64,000 nucleotides of DNA from SAR324 cluster bacterium. Its GTDB lineage: Bacteria > SAR324 > NAC60-12. How positions within the stretch are numbered: the first letter of the stretch is position 1; each line of letters starts with the position of its first letter. Below the pieces are notes generated by a model, which saw nothing but the letters and a program-made list of their open reading frames with translations, had not been told where the DNA came from and did no database searches. The position numbers and the translations under genes were made by a program. This document shows, piece after piece, positions 24,686 to 33,087 of this stretch. The DNA lies in contig JADFZZ010000003.1 in the NCBI GenBank assembly GCA_015232315.1, positions 1 to 64,000 of the forward strand, given 5' to 3'.

Positions 24686-27511
24686 ATGGCTTTAGGAAAT
24701 CTTTTTGCGAAAAAACCTGTAAAGGCAGCTCCTGTCAAAGCTCCTGTTGCTGACGATGAGCAGGAGTCGCTGGAACGGGGCTTGCCATCCCTGTTCACAA
24801 AAGGGATTCAAATGCAAAAAGAACGTGAAGATCTGCTGAGAAAAAGCCTTGAGGATGGTATGGCTTTTTTTCAGGAGTTCAATAACGCACGTCTAAAACT
24901 GGCGTTTGAATCATTCACGGTTGATATGAAAAAAGCCTTGTTTGAAGTCCTTTTTTTCCTGCATGTGAATGATCCCAAATATTCTGAGGTGAAATTTACC
25001 GGGGTTGAAGTAGAGCATGTCTATGGTATCACCAGAGAACATGAGTATGAGGCCTCAGCTAATTTATATCTCGAAGGTGCCCCTCATGGCGTTGAGGGGA
25101 TTGAAGAACTTCCTGAAGTATTCAGAGCGGAATTTTTTGAATTTATTCAGAAAGAATTCGGGACACGCCCCAGTGCTTCGGATGTCAAGGATTTCTGTCC
25201 ATTTGTCAGCATTTCATCGTTAGGCTCAGTCGGGACTGTCGGTCATAAACCCATATCATCTGATCTGGACATGCAGGTGCAGTATGAAATGGAGCCTTTC
25301 CTGATTGATCCCTCGAACTGGGATGATGACAAACTTACAGAAGCCCTGAAAAGAGAAATTCAATACTGGATGCAACTCATCCGGGTCAAAAAGAAAGTTC
25401 CCGCGGAACAACTGAAAAACCCCAAGGTGCAACAGGAACTTCAGCGAATGGCCAAAGAACAGGTCAAAAAGAATTTTCCACAGTTGTATCAATATTTGTT
25501 AGCCAAAACCGCTGATTACCGCAAAGATCTGATGACGCCCAATGGTCCGAAAATTCGGCAATTGTTGCTCCATGAAATGATGGAACTCATCAAACGGAGC
25601 AACCGTCGGGAAAAAGGTGAAAAATTTTTGCAGGCAAAACAGGAATTACTGAAAAAAAAGGCATTGACTGTCCAGGATTACATTCAAAAGAAATATCCTC
25701 ATGCGGAAATTTACCTGTTTGTCTGTGACAATGAACTGTTCAGGAAGGGCTATCACGGAACCACACTCGAATCCAAAGAAGCATCAGGTTCCGCTTACGA
25801 GCATATTTTGTCCTATGATGTCCTGATGCCGGGAATTCAGTTCACACCGATGGTACCCTCCCATTTTGTGCTACCCAAGGTCATGAATGATTCCTCGGAA
25901 TTTTATGATAGAACCATGGACTACATCAGATTTAATGTTGTTTCCTTATACAGTCAGGCATCCCGCAGACTTGCGAATCTGGGGGCCACTCCCAGGTTGC
26001 CTTTACAGTACATCCTGAGTCATGGCGGAGCAATCTACTGGGAAGCCTTCAAAGCTTCTTCCGGAAATCTTGCCAAAGCCCTGTTGAATTTATTCAGAAT
26101 TGAAATGCTGCACGAACCAAAATTTTTAATCATGATTATTGAAATGATTAAAAATCCTACGGTTCTGGATCAGTTTATTGAAAACCCACCCGATGACGTA
26201 AAAACAATCCGTCAAACAGAATTTGGATTGTGTCCCTGGGAACTGGTGGAAATGGAGCAAACGCATAAATTGCTGATCAAGGACCCCTGGTGGTTGAAAT
26301 ACAAGGCCTTGAAAATCGCTTTTGGTGAATTGCAGTACCTGAAGGAAGATGATCGCAAACGGATTTCTAAAATCATTGATATTTGTTTTGGCCTGCATGT
26401 CAAAGTTTCCGAAGTTTTTATCAAGCCCGGAGACACACGAAAATTTGAAACTTATCGTGAACAATTTCTAATTGATTTTCTACGACGCGCCTTTCCTGAG
26501 GGATCTCCCCAACGCAAATTTCTGGAACATGTCAACATGGGAGAAACCAAGGCTGTTATTGAATATGAAAATGAAATGCGATATTTGTTTGAATCCTGTA
26601 TTGAGCGGGTATTGGACATTCAGAACAGGCATGGTCTGCCTGATGACAGCAACCAGAAAGAGTTTGAAATCTGGTATCATTATTATCAGAAAAACTTTGA
26701 ACCACCGCCCAACATGGTCAGAAAGAGTATCCTGCATCACTTGAAGGTTCCACGTTTGCGCCTTCAGGCCGGGTTCAACCCCAATACGAAAATGTGGACT
26801 TTCCGTTCATTGCAGACAGAAAGTAAGCTGGGGAAACGATTTGATACGTTTGGGGTTCTGGATCATTTGCCGGATGAGGTCGATTTGATCGTGAATAAAA
26901 GTTTCACGTATGGTCTGGCAGACACGATTCTTAATTCATATTATGGTTATGTGAACAAAGGATCGCTGAAAGAACAGAAAACGGTGCTTGAATTTGATTC
27001 CTCAAACATGAAGTATGGAGATCCCACTGACCAGCGTCTGGCTTATGTGCGCCCGGATAACGTTGCCCGTCTTGCTGATAAAATCACGGAGTTCTTTTAT
27101 TACCGGACATACCATTACATGGATTCTGTCAGTGTTCCCAAACATTACCTCGAAGTGTTTTTTCTACTGCATTTCATGCGATTTGGGCGACTATCCATTC
27201 TTTATCGGGATAATTTGACAAACTGGTATCTGGATGAATTTGATATCAAGGATTTAAAAATCATGGCCAATCAACTGAACGGTAACTATCAGCATACCTT
27301 CAAAGTCAAAGCATTCCATCAGGTTGTGGCCAAATTTTTAAAAGATCACAACATTGATCTGACAGATGAAAAAGTAAAAACCACTTTCTGGTTGAATCCC
27401 AACAGTGCCCTCACAACTCATGCCGCAAACAAGGTAACAGCTAAAGAAGATGATTTGTCCGCAGCCTTCAAAAGCGCGATTTATAAGGTTCACACCAGAA
27501 AATCTGAATAA
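24686..27511 (+). CDS. cyaA: class I adenylate cyclase
   Basis: 941 residues, close to the enterobacterial CyaA length but diverged. The nucleotidyltransferase signature LGSVGTVGHKPISSDLDMQV is at about 179-198, with catalytic-type Asp193 and Asp195 matching the TMGSTSSVGQ..SDLD segment of CyaA. A second CyaA-like block (IYLFVCDNELFRKG, then HGTTLESKEASGSAYEHIL) is at about 342-375 and matches the FFLIDENRFRHN..SGSLGG region. The remainder is helical. It would convert ATP to cAMP in the cytoplasm. It follows adk by 18 bases with a good ribosome-binding site (AGAGGATT). It is the only cyclase seen here, and proteins with cyclic-nucleotide-binding-like domains occur elsewhere in the window. The match is to the N-terminal catalytic half; I cannot align the C-terminal half confidently. 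Confidence 0.83.
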   Translation: MALGNLFAKKPVKAAPVKAPVADDEQESLERGLPSLFTKGIQMQKEREDLLRKSLEDGMAFFQEFNNARLKLAFESFTVDMKKALFEVLFFLHVNDPKYSEVKFTGVEVEHVYGITREHEYEASANLYLEGAPHGVEGIEELPEVFRAEFFEFIQKEFGTRPSASDVKDFCPFVSISSLGSVGTVGHKPISSDLDMQVQYEMEPFLIDPSNWDDDKLTEALKREIQYWMQLIRVKKKVPAEQLKNPKVQQELQRMAKEQVKKNFPQLYQYLLAKTADYRKDLMTPNGPKIRQLLLHEMMELIKRSNRREKGEKFLQAKQELLKKKALTVQDYIQKKYPHAEIYLFVCDNELFRKGYHGTTLESKEASGSAYEHILSYDVLMPGIQFTPMVPSHFVLPKVMNDSSEFYDRTMDYIRFNVVSLYSQASRRLANLGATPRLPLQYILSHGGAIYWEAFKASSGNLAKALLNLFRIEMLHEPKFLIMIIEMIKNPTVLDQFIENPPDDVKTIRQTEFGLCPWELVEMEQTHKLLIKDPWWLKYKALKIAFGELQYLKEDDRKRISKIIDICFGLHVKVSEVFIKPGDTRKFETYREQFLIDFLRRAFPEGSPQRKFLEHVNMGETKAVIEYENEMRYLFESCIERVLDIQNRHGLPDDSNQKEFEIWYHYYQKNFEPPPNMVRKSILHHLKVPRLRLQAGFNPNTKMWTFRSLQTESKLGKRFDTFGVLDHLPDEVDLIVNKSFTYGLADTILNSYYGYVNKGSLKEQKTVLEFDSSNMKYGDPTDQRLAYVRPDNVARLADKITEFFYYRTYHYMDSVSVPKHYLEVFFLLHFMRFGRLSILYRDNLTNWYLDEFDIKDLKIMANQLNGNYQHTFKVKAFHQVVAKFLKDHNIDLTDEKVKTTFWLNPNSALTTHAANKVTAKEDDLSAAFKSAIYKVHTRKSE

Positions 27512-27517
27512 AAAACC

Positions 27518-27546
27518 TTGCATCTCCAAATAATTTTCTGTAGACA
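27518..27546 (+). promoter_or_regulatory. candidate promoter for tRNA-Gln
   Basis: TTGCAT (27518-27523) and TAGACA (27541-27546) are separated by 17 bases, 25 bases before the tRNA. The match is weak at the -10 element. Confidence 0.25.
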
Positions 27547-27571
27547 TCGCTCCTTAATTTCTGACCTTTTT

Positions 27572-27646
27572 TGGGGTGTCGCCAAGCGGTAAGGCAACGG
27601 GTTTTGATCCCGTCATTCGAAGGTTCGATCCCTTCCACCCCAGCCA
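27572..27646 (+). tRNA. tRNA-Gln (UUG)
   Basis: A cloverleaf can be drawn: acceptor TGGGGTG (27572-27578) pairs with CACCCCA (27636-27642), discriminator G, encoded CCA at 27644-27646. The anticodon stem ACGGG/CCCGT encloses the loop TTTTGAT, giving anticodon TTG, and the T arm has the GGTTCGATCC core. Confidence 0.95.
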
Positions 27647-27676
27647 TCTTCCCTACTTTCTGCCACGTTATACCTG

Positions 27677-28462
27677 ATGACAAATCAGGAATCCTCTTCT
27701 TTGAAATATTCACAGTGGCGTCCTATCGGCGTGTGTGATCAGGGAACTCCCAATACTCAGAAAGCCAAGATTTTCTCCCAAAGTGATTTCAGTGCCCTGC
27801 AAGCTCCCGGAATTGACCGGAACACCTGGCAACATCACAAAAACGTTCTGAAAATTATTCACAAATATGCAAAGGATGTCGCACAAATCTCTCCTTTGAC
27901 CCAAAAAATGAAACAGCCAGTCGTCAAGGATATCAAACTTGTTGGCATGGTCCTTGATTTCAAAAAGACTCCCGGACTGAATCAGGAATCACAGGAGGGC
28001 AAGGTTCAACTGTTTCAGGTGTCTTTTGAAGACGCAGGACAAAAAAAATCCCGGTTTTCGTTGAAGTTGATTCTTATATCACTGGGTATTTTTTTATGCC
28101 TGATACTTGCTCTTATGATTCACTCAATAGACTGGACGCGATCTCGAGTCGTCTCATCACAAACCGTGATATGTGACCCCAGACAGCCTTCTTATAAGTA
28201 TCTCAACCAATTGAAAGAGCATCAGGAATTGATGCGGTTGATTTTGAAACAAGTTTGGAGTCATGTTCCATACAATCATCAAGCTTGTCTAAAGAATACA
28301 AACAAAACAGAGGACATCGAATTGCAATTGATACAATGTTATCACCAATTACAACAAAACAATTCAGCATTGATGCCCGACCAGGAACTACAAGCGATTG
28401 GTAATTGCGTTTATAATCTATGTTCGCATGCACCAGCATCTTTACGTTCAGTGTGTCAATGA
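27677..28462 (+). CDS. hypothetical single-span membrane protein
   Basis: 261 residues, not recognised. The first about 128 residues are polar and would be cytoplasmic. One strong membrane span lies at about 130-150 (LILISLGIFLCLILALMI), followed by about 110 residues with six cysteines, probably periplasmic and possibly disulfide-bonded. The start codon lacks a clear ribosome-binding site. It begins 30 bases after the tRNA-Gln gene. The bitopic layout resembles anti-sigma or signalling membrane proteins, but no domain supports that. Confidence 0.55.
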   Translation: MTNQESSSLKYSQWRPIGVCDQGTPNTQKAKIFSQSDFSALQAPGIDRNTWQHHKNVLKIIHKYAKDVAQISPLTQKMKQPVVKDIKLVGMVLDFKKTPGLNQESQEGKVQLFQVSFEDAGQKKSRFSLKLILISLGIFLCLILALMIHSIDWTRSRVVSSQTVICDPRQPSYKYLNQLKEHQELMRLILKQVWSHVPYNHQACLKNTNKTEDIELQLIQCYHQLQQNNSALMPDQELQAIGNCVYNLCSHAPASLRSVCQ

Positions 28463-28652
28463 TAGAGTTGTGTGAAAAACCATGTGACATCCAAAAAATA
28501 TTTTGTTAATGCTATAAAATATGGGTTGAGTCTGAATTTCCTTAAGGACATAAATTTCAAATCAATGAACTCGTGCACAGTCGTCTCCATGCCATTGAAT
28601 GCTGTTTGGGACTTTTCACACTACTCCAACTTCTAACATTGAATAATCAGCC

Positions 28653-29315
28653 ATGCGAATACATTATTTTATCCTCATCAATTTATCCCTGATCTTAGTG
28701 CTTGTGGGATGTGCACCTAAACCAGCAGAAAACCTTGAAATTCTAAAAAAATCTCGCAGATGTGAGGAGTGCAATCTGCAAAATGTAAATTTGAGTGGAT
28801 TGGATTTGGCCGGAATTTTTCTGAAACGCTCAGATCTTACCGGCGCAAATTTACAGGGCGCTTTTATGCAGGGCGTTAATCTGTCTCGCTCTAAACTGAC
28901 AAATGCCAACCTGATTGAAACCAATCTGGCAGGGGCAGATCTTCAGGGGGTTAATTTTTATAAAGCGGATATGGAAAATGCCATTTTAACAGGATCTGAT
29001 TTAGGCGGTGCCAATCTGGCGGGTGCCCGGTTGAAAAATGCCAATCTTCAATACGCAAACCTGAAAGGCGCTGAACTGGCTATTTCTAATCGTTCAACGC
29101 AATCGCCAACAACCATGGTTGGCACAACCCGCGAGTCTGTGATGAACGCAAATCATCTTGAGGGCGTGGATCTTGAGGGTGCTGACTTGCAAGGAGCCAA
29201 TCTGGAAGGTGTGAATCTGGAAGGTGTGAACCTCAAGGGTGCAAATCTCAGTAAAGCGATCTGGATCAATGGCAAAACATGCGGTGAGGGATCCCTTGGG
29301 GAATGCCTGCAATAA
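28653..29315 (+). CDS. pentapeptide-repeat lipoprotein
   Basis: 220 residues. A lipoprotein signal peptide ends with the lipobox LVGC (Cys at about 20). From about 38 to 205 there are two blocks of pentapeptide repeats, A(D/N)LXX type (for example GANLQGAFMQGVNLSRSKL), separated by a Ser/Thr-rich break at about 145-165. They should fold into a right-handed quadrilateral beta-helix. The end, AIWINGKTCGEGSLGEC, is a common closing motif in such proteins. It is probably anchored in the envelope, with a binding or structural role. No ribosome-binding site is evident at the ATG. The stop codon lies inside a strong hairpin shared with the convergent SPOR gene. Confidence 0.88.
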   Translation: MRIHYFILINLSLILVLVGCAPKPAENLEILKKSRRCEECNLQNVNLSGLDLAGIFLKRSDLTGANLQGAFMQGVNLSRSKLTNANLIETNLAGADLQGVNFYKADMENAILTGSDLGGANLAGARLKNANLQYANLKGAELAISNRSTQSPTTMVGTTRESVMNANHLEGVDLEGADLQGANLEGVNLEGVNLKGANLSKAIWINGKTCGEGSLGECLQ

Positions 29316-29324
29316 GGCATTCCC
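29299..29324 (+). terminator. bidirectional hairpin terminator between convergent genes
   Basis: GGGAATGCCT (29299-29308) and AGGCATTCCC (29315-29324) form a perfect ten-pair stem with a six-base loop. It overlaps the stop codon of the pentapeptide gene and lies just past the stop of the SPOR gene. No long T-run follows. Confidence 0.55.
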
Positions 29325-29331
29325 TCATGAA

Positions 29332-30438
29332 TTATAGTTGAATGATCTTTGCGTCTGCAAACATGGGATTTTTCTTTTCAATCGTTTTAAGATTTTTTCT
29401 GGCCTGTTCTTCTGTTTCAAAAAATCCGACTCGTGTTCTAAAGGTCAACTGACCTGTTTCAGCATCCTGCCGTTGCGAAATGTAGACAAAGTAATTTTCG
29501 CTATCAATAGTAGTCAAACCACCGATGGCGTTTTCTCTGACCAGATACTGAGGCATTTCAATCATCCATGGTTTGTTCATGGGTGTTCTTAAATCAATAA
29601 TATCACGGGATAATTCTTTGGCAGATGGTCTGACAGCCCAATACGTGTTAGGGAACAGTTTTTCATCTTTGTAGCGATAATAGATTTCCTGACCCATTAA
29701 TTGAGCTTCTTCTTCCGTTGTGAAAAACCCGACACGTACACGGTACCAATGTTTACCACGGTGAGGGGTTTCTGTCCGGAAAATATAGGCATAGTATCCA
29801 TCCATCAAGAGTTTTCTCATCACCTGAATGGCAGTCAGAAATCGTTCTTCTTCAATGGAGGCAATCTGAACGGCATATTTCCCACGTTTTTTACGAGAGA
29901 GAATATCCTTGGAATCTGATTTTTCAGAAGCAAATTGAACTTTGAGTTTTTTGCCATCCCAAATCAGATGCCAGTCTTTATTTCCTTTTCCGGAGCGGAT
30001 GGTATAGTCAATTTTAGACTGATTCTGAATCAAAATGGTTTGCCATGCATTCATGTTGGTATCTTTGGCCGGGTCAATGATCTTCCAGAATTTATCTCCT
30101 TTTTCAACAAGAGATGCCAACTCAGGTTTTTCTCCACCCAGGATTTGAACAACCGCATTTTGAGATTCCCGGTCAGTTGACTCTTTCATACTCATCGGTG
30201 TGTCAGAAGCAGATTCAGTCACATTTTCCTGAGTGGAATCAGCAGACTGTGAGTGTGCTTCAGTAACAGTCTGAGACACACTCACTGGTTCCGGAGGGAA
30301 CGCTGCTTCAATATCTGCGGACATCTCATCTTCCCGATGGGGAGACATTTGTACCAGCATAAAAATAATGACTGCCGCAAAAATTACAATCACGGTGCTC
30401 CACAAAACAATAACTTTAGATAGCCTGACTTTTTCCAT
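29332..30438 (-). CDS. SPOR-domain membrane protein
   Basis: 368 residues from ATG 30438, chosen because AAAAGGGTGAC lies just upstream; a longer reading from GTG 30525 has no such site. A short cytoplasmic N-terminus is followed by one membrane span (about 9-31), then an acidic, Ser/Thr-rich periplasmic linker. A first SPOR-like domain has YAVQIASIEEERFLTAI and WYRVRVGFFTTEEEAQ; a second, C-terminal repeat has YFVYISQ and FRTRVGFFETEEQARK. SPOR domains bind denuded peptidoglycan glycan strands, mostly at division septa. A cell-wall or division role is therefore likely. The gene is monocistronic and convergent to the pentapeptide lipoprotein gene. Confidence 0.86.
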   Translation of the reverse strand: MEKVRLSKVIVLWSTVIVIFAAVIIFMLVQMSPHREDEMSADIEAAFPPEPVSVSQTVTEAHSQSADSTQENVTESASDTPMSMKESTDRESQNAVVQILGGEKPELASLVEKGDKFWKIIDPAKDTNMNAWQTILIQNQSKIDYTIRSGKGNKDWHLIWDGKKLKVQFASEKSDSKDILSRKKRGKYAVQIASIEEERFLTAIQVMRKLLMDGYYAYIFRTETPHRGKHWYRVRVGFFTTEEEAQLMGQEIYYRYKDEKLFPNTYWAVRPSAKELSRDIIDLRTPMNKPWMIEMPQYLVRENAIGGLTTIDSENYFVYISQRQDAETGQLTFRTRVGFFETEEQARKNLKTIEKKNPMFADAKIIQL

Positions 30439-30846
30439 GTCACCCTTTTGATAGAATGGTAAAGAAAGAACGGTGTCTTTCCGGATTACAAATCCTGATA
30501 GTCTTCTCCATAACACGGTAAACACGGGATATCAATTTCAAATTGATACCAATTCCTGATTGATATGCGAAGATAAAAACCCTTCGTACCAAATCAGAGC
30601 CGTTCTTCAACCATGAGTTATACTAAAATCAGGTTTCAATCCTTATCATGTTCAATAGATGTCAGAAAGATTGAACACTCTTTGAACCAGGATTTTCCTG
30701 TCGAACAAAATGACAAGGTTATGTAAAACCATGTCTGAATGGATGATTATCAAGATATAGACCAAATGGATCCTCTACCTCTAAAATTTATCCCCGATCT
30801 GTATCGAAGCATCCCTTATTCCTCATCAATGGTTTTTAAAAAAAAC
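30439..30846. other. intergenic stretch, no gene seen
   Basis: About 400 bases between the SPOR gene start and the tRNA promoter. I find no convincing reading frame, RNA or repeat. It should hold the promoter of the SPOR gene, but no clear elements stand out. Confidence 0.4.
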
Positions 30847-30875
30847 TTGTTACATTACTCAAGTCGCCTTAAAAC
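30847..30875 (+). promoter_or_regulatory. candidate promoter for the CAU tRNA
   Basis: TTGTTA (30847-30852) and TAAAAC (30870-30875) with 17-base spacing, 21 bases upstream of the tRNA. The spacing and distance fit a sigma-70 promoter. Confidence 0.4.
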
Positions 30876-30896
30876 ATGCCGCTTCTTCAATATGGT

Positions 30897-30970
30897 GGGC
30901 CTATAGCTCAGTTGGTTAGAGCAGCCGACTCATAATCGGCGGGTCGTAGGTTCAACCCCTACTGGGCCCA
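30897..30970 (+). tRNA. tRNA with CAU anticodon (elongator Met or Ile-lysidine)
   Basis: Acceptor GGGCCTA (30897-30903) pairs with TGGGCCC (30963-30969), followed by discriminator A; CCA is not encoded. The D arm starts AGCTCAGTTGGTTAGAGC, the anticodon stem GCCGA/TCGGC holds loop CTCATAA, and the T arm is GTAGG/CCTAC. The CAT anticodon and this stem occur both in elongator tRNA-Met and in the tRNA-Ile modified by TilS. I cannot decide between them by eye. Confidence 0.93.
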
Positions 30971-31335
30971 CTCCCATAAATACAATTCTAGCGGGTTTTT
31001 AGACCCTATGAATTCCTGCATAACGAATCGACTACAATCGCCAATCTTTCGTGAGTTACTCAGAGGGAATCGACAACGAATCCAATCGCATATCCGCCGC
31101 GGGTATGACCGGAGCCGGGTAAATTCTTTTCTGGCTTTTGCCTGAATCGACCAAAGCCTTTAGGCGCGAAGATTGCTGGATTGAGTTTCGGGTCTTATTA
31201 ACCGTTGAGTCCTTGTCTGGAATACTATAGTTGATGATAATGTGATCTCATGCAAATTTCTGGTTGCATTGGCATCGACGGGTTTGATATAGAGTATCCA
31301 GAAGTCATTATGATTCATTTTTAGCAGGAGTGTGT
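30971..31335. other. intergenic stretch after the tRNA, no gene seen
   Basis: About 360 bases without a supported gene. GGGTTTTTAGACCC just after the tRNA can form only a four-pair stem. I looked for a duplicated tRNA 3' end as a sign of integration and found none. Confidence 0.4.
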
Positions 31336-31752
31336 ATGATTACGACCCTGGTCTTTATCGCGGTTCCCGTGAGTGTGATCGGTATTATGGCGTTGTTGTA
31401 TTTTCAGCTTAAAAACAGTACAAAGCGACTGGAGCAGATTTCACCGCAGACCATTGCACGCCTCATGGATTACCTGGATACCCTTCAACCCTACATGCAA
31501 AGATCTCAACTCAATCAACATGACTGGGGATACATGAGTATGATTATCAAACGAATTCTGGATGTCGATGATGGTGATTTTCCTTTTCTGAATGATGAAG
31601 AAGAGCGAATTCTGTCCGAGTTTGTCTATGGCAATCGAAAGAATAATGAAATTTTCCGCCAAACCTGTGATGAATTGTGGAAACGGGTTAAAAAATTGAG
31701 AAGTGCTATGGATACAGATATTTCCGGATATGGTTATCCGTCTATTCTTTAA
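31336..31752 (+). CDS. small hypothetical protein with N-terminal membrane anchor
   Basis: 138 residues from ATG 31336, five bases after AGGAG; a GTG two codons earlier lacks suitable spacing. A hydrophobic N-terminal segment (about 3-23) is followed by a helical, charged cytoplasmic domain. No family was recognised. It ends 12 bases before the response regulator-phosphatase gene, so the two are likely co-transcribed, and the protein may anchor or modulate that signalling protein. This is inferred from position. Confidence 0.65.
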   Translation: MITTLVFIAVPVSVIGIMALLYFQLKNSTKRLEQISPQTIARLMDYLDTLQPYMQRSQLNQHDWGYMSMIIKRILDVDDGDFPFLNDEEERILSEFVYGNRKNNEIFRQTCDELWKRVKKLRSAMDTDISGYGYPSIL

Positions 31753-31764
31753 GGAAAATTTTCT

Positions 31765-32910
31765 GTGGCCAGAATTCTGATTTTGGATGATGATGAGTCC
31801 GTGGTGACTCAAACAGAACAGATGATACGGAGTTATGGGTATATCCCGCTGGGGATTACACAGCCTGATCGTCTTATGGAGATGCTGAAACAGAATAATG
31901 TTGATCTGGTTCTGCTGGATGTTCACATGCCTGAAATGAGTGGTATTGAACTTCTGAAGCAACTCAAACACTCAGTCTCCTACCGAACCATTCCGGTGGT
32001 CATGCTCACCAGAGATACTCGTGAGGAAGTACTGGAAGAATGCCTGAATTCAGGTGCCGCCGATTTTATCAATAAACCATTTAGTCCGGTTGTTCTTAAG
32101 GCACGATTGCAATCGGCCCTCAACACACTTTCCTTTGTTCGAAGTCAGCAACGCTTGATTGAGGAACAGGAATTCATTACCCAGAAACTACATGAAGAAC
32201 TGGAAATGGCGGGTGAGATGCAAAGTCATCTCATGCGTTCAGACCCTCTGCCTCCTCACTACAAATCCGCCATGTTTTTTCGCCCTTACAGTCAGGTTTC
32301 AGGCGATTTTTATAATCAGCAGGTGACGGATGGCAGTTTGCATATATTCCTTGGTGATGCGACTGGGCATGGTATCACTGCCGCCTTATTGACCATGATG
32401 CTTAAAGCCGGATTAAGCTCAATTCCAGCATCAACAAGTCCCGCCAATGTTATGTGGCAACTCAATCATTTACTGAAAAAAAGCATTCCGGGTGGGATGT
32501 TTGTGACAGGGATCTATCTTAAAATCAATGCGGATGGATCTCTGGTAATGTGTAATGCAGGGCATCCTCCGTTGCTTGTTTTTCCTGAAAATGGGAATGA
32601 ACCTGTTATTCTGGATGACAGTGGTGTCGCGTTAGGGATTTTTAAAAATGAAGAAATCGGGAGGTATGAACAGGTTGCCTATCGTTTGAATCCACGGGAC
32701 AAAGTATTCATTTTTACGGATGGCATCACTGAATATCAACACCAGAAAAAAGAACTGGGTATTCAAGGTGTGACGGATTTTTTATGGAATCTCAGACATC
32801 TGGATATCAGCATTATGGTCAATAAATTATCAGGCCTCCTCACGCCAATACGCCCCCAGACCGTGAAAGATGACATGACCTTCTTTGCGTTTGAATATCT
32901 GGGCGCATGA
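31765..32910 (+). CDS. response regulator with PP2C-type (SpoIIE/RsbU-like) phosphatase output
   Basis: 381 residues, starting at GTG 31765 with AAGGA upstream. A receiver domain (about 1-120; acidic pocket LDDDE, phospho-acceptor Asp52 in LLDVHMPEMSG, conserved Lys in FINKPFSP) is joined by a coiled linker to a PP2C-family serine phosphatase (about 165-378) with SGDFYN, LGDATGHGITAALLTMM, CNAGHPPLLV and TDGITEY. Such proteins dephosphorylate anti-sigma-factor antagonists when the receiver is phosphorylated. No STAS antagonist or RsbW-type kinase is encoded in this window, so the partner is elsewhere. Cytoplasmic. Confidence 0.93.
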   Translation: MARILILDDDESVVTQTEQMIRSYGYIPLGITQPDRLMEMLKQNNVDLVLLDVHMPEMSGIELLKQLKHSVSYRTIPVVMLTRDTREEVLEECLNSGAADFINKPFSPVVLKARLQSALNTLSFVRSQQRLIEEQEFITQKLHEELEMAGEMQSHLMRSDPLPPHYKSAMFFRPYSQVSGDFYNQQVTDGSLHIFLGDATGHGITAALLTMMLKAGLSSIPASTSPANVMWQLNHLLKKSIPGGMFVTGIYLKINADGSLVMCNAGHPPLLVFPENGNEPVILDDSGVALGIFKNEEIGRYEQVAYRLNPRDKVFIFTDGITEYQHQKKELGIQGVTDFLWNLRHLDISIMVNKLSGLLTPIRPQTVKDDMTFFAFEYLGA

Positions 32911-33087
32911 GCAATCCCTGTGACAAAAATCAACATTTCGACTGTTCAGGTATCTGTTGTGGCTCAGGATTTTGAATAATTCTTAATCCTTGAAGTGGCT
33001 TGCGAACAGCAGATTGTCCTGCTATCTGATGCAACTATTATTCGAGGCCCGGTTTTGGGTGCTTTCCAACTATCATCCGGAGATTCT

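Noticed and set aside
27468-27713. 81-codon minus-strand frame across tRNA-Gln
   Set aside because: The peptide (VEGIEPSNDGI type) is the familiar artefact translated from the reverse strand of a tRNA.
30897-31329. tRNA-associated integration site
   Set aside because: No repeat of the tRNA 3' end and no integrase gene were found nearby.
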